Shown here piece by piece: positions 62,948-64,000 of a DNA stretch of 64,000 bases (positions within the stretch are counted from its first letter, which is position 1; each line of letters begins with the position of its first letter). This DNA is from Eutrophovita sp913057845 (GTDB lineage: Bacteria > Pseudomonadota > Gammaproteobacteria > Burkholderiales > Eutrophovitaceae). The notes below the pieces were generated by a model that worked only from the letters and a program-made list of their open reading frames with translations, was not told the DNA's origin and did not search any database. The position numbers and the translations under genes are program-made. The stretch lies in the NCBI GenBank assembly GCA_963925895.1, contig CAWUVH010000015.1, positions 21,135 to 85,134 of the forward strand, written 5' to 3'.

Positions 62948-63883
62948 ATGCGAATAGCAGTGATTGGCACCGGGGGCGTTGGCGGTTATTTTGGTGCGCG
63001 GCTTAGCGAGGCCGGGGAAGATGTTGTATTTGTGGCTAGAGGTGCGCATTTAGATGCGATGAAGCGCCAAGGCCTAAAAGTCTACTCAGCCCTCGGCGAC
63101 ATGCACTTGACTAACGTCCAATGTACCGATAACACACACGAAATAGGACCCGTAGATATCGTAATAATCGCAGTGAAATTATGGGCTACTGATGAAGCCA
63201 TACAGGCTGCCAAACCTCTACTGAAGGCTAAAACGGGGATCATCTCACTTCAAAATGGAATCTTAGCGGAAGACAAATTAAAAGAAACCTACCCTGAAAA
63301 ATATGTCATGGGCGGAGTCGCCAACATTGCCGCATTAATAGAAGAGCCAGGGGTCATTCGACATAACGGAAACATGGCGAGTCTGATTTTTGGGGAGCTG
63401 GACAACTCCACATCAGAACGAGCGCAATTGTTGTTTAACTCTTGTCAGGCCGCGAATATCAAAGTCGAGATACCCAAAGATATTAATCTTGCAATTTGGG
63501 AAAAATATATACGTTTAGTCACTATGTCAGCCATGACGACGCTATGCAGAATGCCCATTGGCCCAATACGGAATGACACCGAGACAAGAAATCTACTCGT
63601 TCAAATACTCTCAGAAATTATCGAAGTCGCCAAAGCTAAGGGGCTAACATTTGGGGGCAACGTTGTTAACGATCAGTTATCCATCATCGACGGTTATCCG
63701 CCGAGCATGGTCGCGTCAATGTGTGGTGATTTACGACGAGGATACCGACTCGAAGTGCCTTGGTTCTCAGGGACGGTAGCAAAACTCGGAGAGTCACTCA
63801 ACATCCCGACTCCTGCGAATGCATTCGTCTATACAGCATTGAAACTCTTTGAAGATGGAAAACCCGAAGAAGCTCAAACTTAA
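62948..63883 (+). CDS. Ketopantoate reductase (ApbA/PanE) family oxidoreductase
   Basis: 311 residues, with GGGG six bases before the ATG. The N-terminal NADP motif is IGTGGVGGYFGARL, then VFVARGAHLDAM and ISLQNGI. The C-terminal domain has the conserved IWEKYIRLVTMSAMTTL region with Lys. The Asn residues characteristic of E. coli PanE at the matching positions appear as Leu and Ser, so this is likely a paralogue with another 2-oxo/hydroxy acid as substrate. It is followed 39 bases later by an enolase-superfamily gene. Confidence 0.85.
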   Translation: MRIAVIGTGGVGGYFGARLSEAGEDVVFVARGAHLDAMKRQGLKVYSALGDMHLTNVQCTDNTHEIGPVDIVIIAVKLWATDEAIQAAKPLLKAKTGIISLQNGILAEDKLKETYPEKYVMGGVANIAALIEEPGVIRHNGNMASLIFGELDNSTSERAQLLFNSCQAANIKVEIPKDINLAIWEKYIRLVTMSAMTTLCRMPIGPIRNDTETRNLLVQILSEIIEVAKAKGLTFGGNVVNDQLSIIDGYPPSMVASMCGDLRRGYRLEVPWFSGTVAKLGESLNIPTPANAFVYTALKLFEDGKPEEAQT

Positions 63884-63922
63884 GTCCTAATACAAATTTA
63901 AAAGTCGAAAGAGGAGATAACC

Positions 63923-64000
63923 ATGCCCATTACGATCACAGGGTTCCGAGCTCGAGCCGTAGCCGCCCCAATCAAATACCCACCTCGTCCTGCGAGTGGT
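63923..64000 (+). CDS. Enolase-superfamily (mandelate racemase/MLE-like) protein, partial
   Basis: Only the first 26 residues are visible (MPITITGFRARAVAAPIKY and on to PPRPASG). An opening of R-A-x-x-x-P-x-x-x-P followed by S-G is the usual capping-domain start of mandelate racemase and muconate lactonising enzymes. GAGGAGA precedes the ATG. It probably shares an operon with the preceding reductase. Confidence 0.55.
   Translation, partial: MPITITGFRARAVAAPIKYPPRPASG

Noticed and set aside
1..64000. tRNA, rRNA, CRISPR arrays, transposases, phage genes or attachment sites
   Set aside because: None was seen on reading the intergenic regions; gaps are short and no cloverleaf, regular repeat array or mobile-element gene was recognised.

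Overview
The window is a contiguous piece of a proteobacterial chromosome with moderate G+C (below 50% by eye). Gene order points to Betaproteobacteria (Burkholderiales-like). Several runs match arrangements familiar from that class: rlmE/yhbY-greA-carB-carA; dapB-bamE|fur-recN-nadK|hrcA-hemH-grpE-dnaK-dnaJ; leuC-leuD-leuB-asd-fimV-truA-trpF-trpB-trpA-accD-folC-SPOR-cvpA-purF; and odc-dcd-apbC|metG. A deep-branching gammaproteobacterium cannot be excluded, because parts of these runs are shared. LpxH, BamE, a PagL-like protein and FimV show a Gram-negative envelope. No tRNA, rRNA, CRISPR array, insertion sequence or prophage gene was recognised.

Layout. 1-5.9 kb: 23S rRNA methyltransferase (partial), YhbY, GreA and carbamoyl-phosphate synthetase. 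5.9-10.2 kb: DapB, BamE, Fur, RecN, NadK. 10.3-17 kb: HrcA, ferrochelatase, a secreted DUF922-like protein and the GrpE-DnaK-DnaJ chaperone operon with a heat-shock type promoter. 17-21.5 kb: CysS, PpiB, LpxH, PurF. 21.5-34.8 kb: one long minus-strand run (leuCDB, asd, fimV, truA, trpFBA, accD, folC, a SPOR protein, cvpA, purF) covering leucine, tryptophan, fatty-acid, folate and purine synthesis. 34.9-47.6 kb: an MFS transporter, AroC, ThyA-FolA, a fold-III ornithine decarboxylase, Dcd, the Fe-S carrier ApbC, MetG and the replicative polymerase DnaE.

47.6-64 kb is more accessory and mostly on the minus strand. It holds an alpha/beta hydrolase, an MFS transporter, a MetY-type sulfhydrylase, a CoA-binding protein, a 3-hydroxyacyl-CoA dehydrogenase, a PagL-like lipid A deacylase, a complete TRAP transporter (DctM, DctQ and two tandem paralogous lipoprotein binding proteins), an epoxide hydrolase, a secreted zincin coupled to a Sel1-repeat protein, a haloacetate-dehalogenase-like hydrolase, an aminotransferase, a ketopantoate-reductase-like enzyme and the start of an enolase-superfamily gene. 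Together these suggest uptake and breakdown of organic acids, possibly epoxide- or halogen-bearing ones; that link is inference.

Points most worth a second look: a strong terminator hairpin directly behind a consensus promoter in the carA leader; a DUF922-like protein that seems to have lost its zinc ligands; twin lipoprotein TRAP binding proteins preceded by an 18-codon reading frame with a near-perfect Shine-Dalgarno sequence; and the coupled zincin/Sel1 pair.
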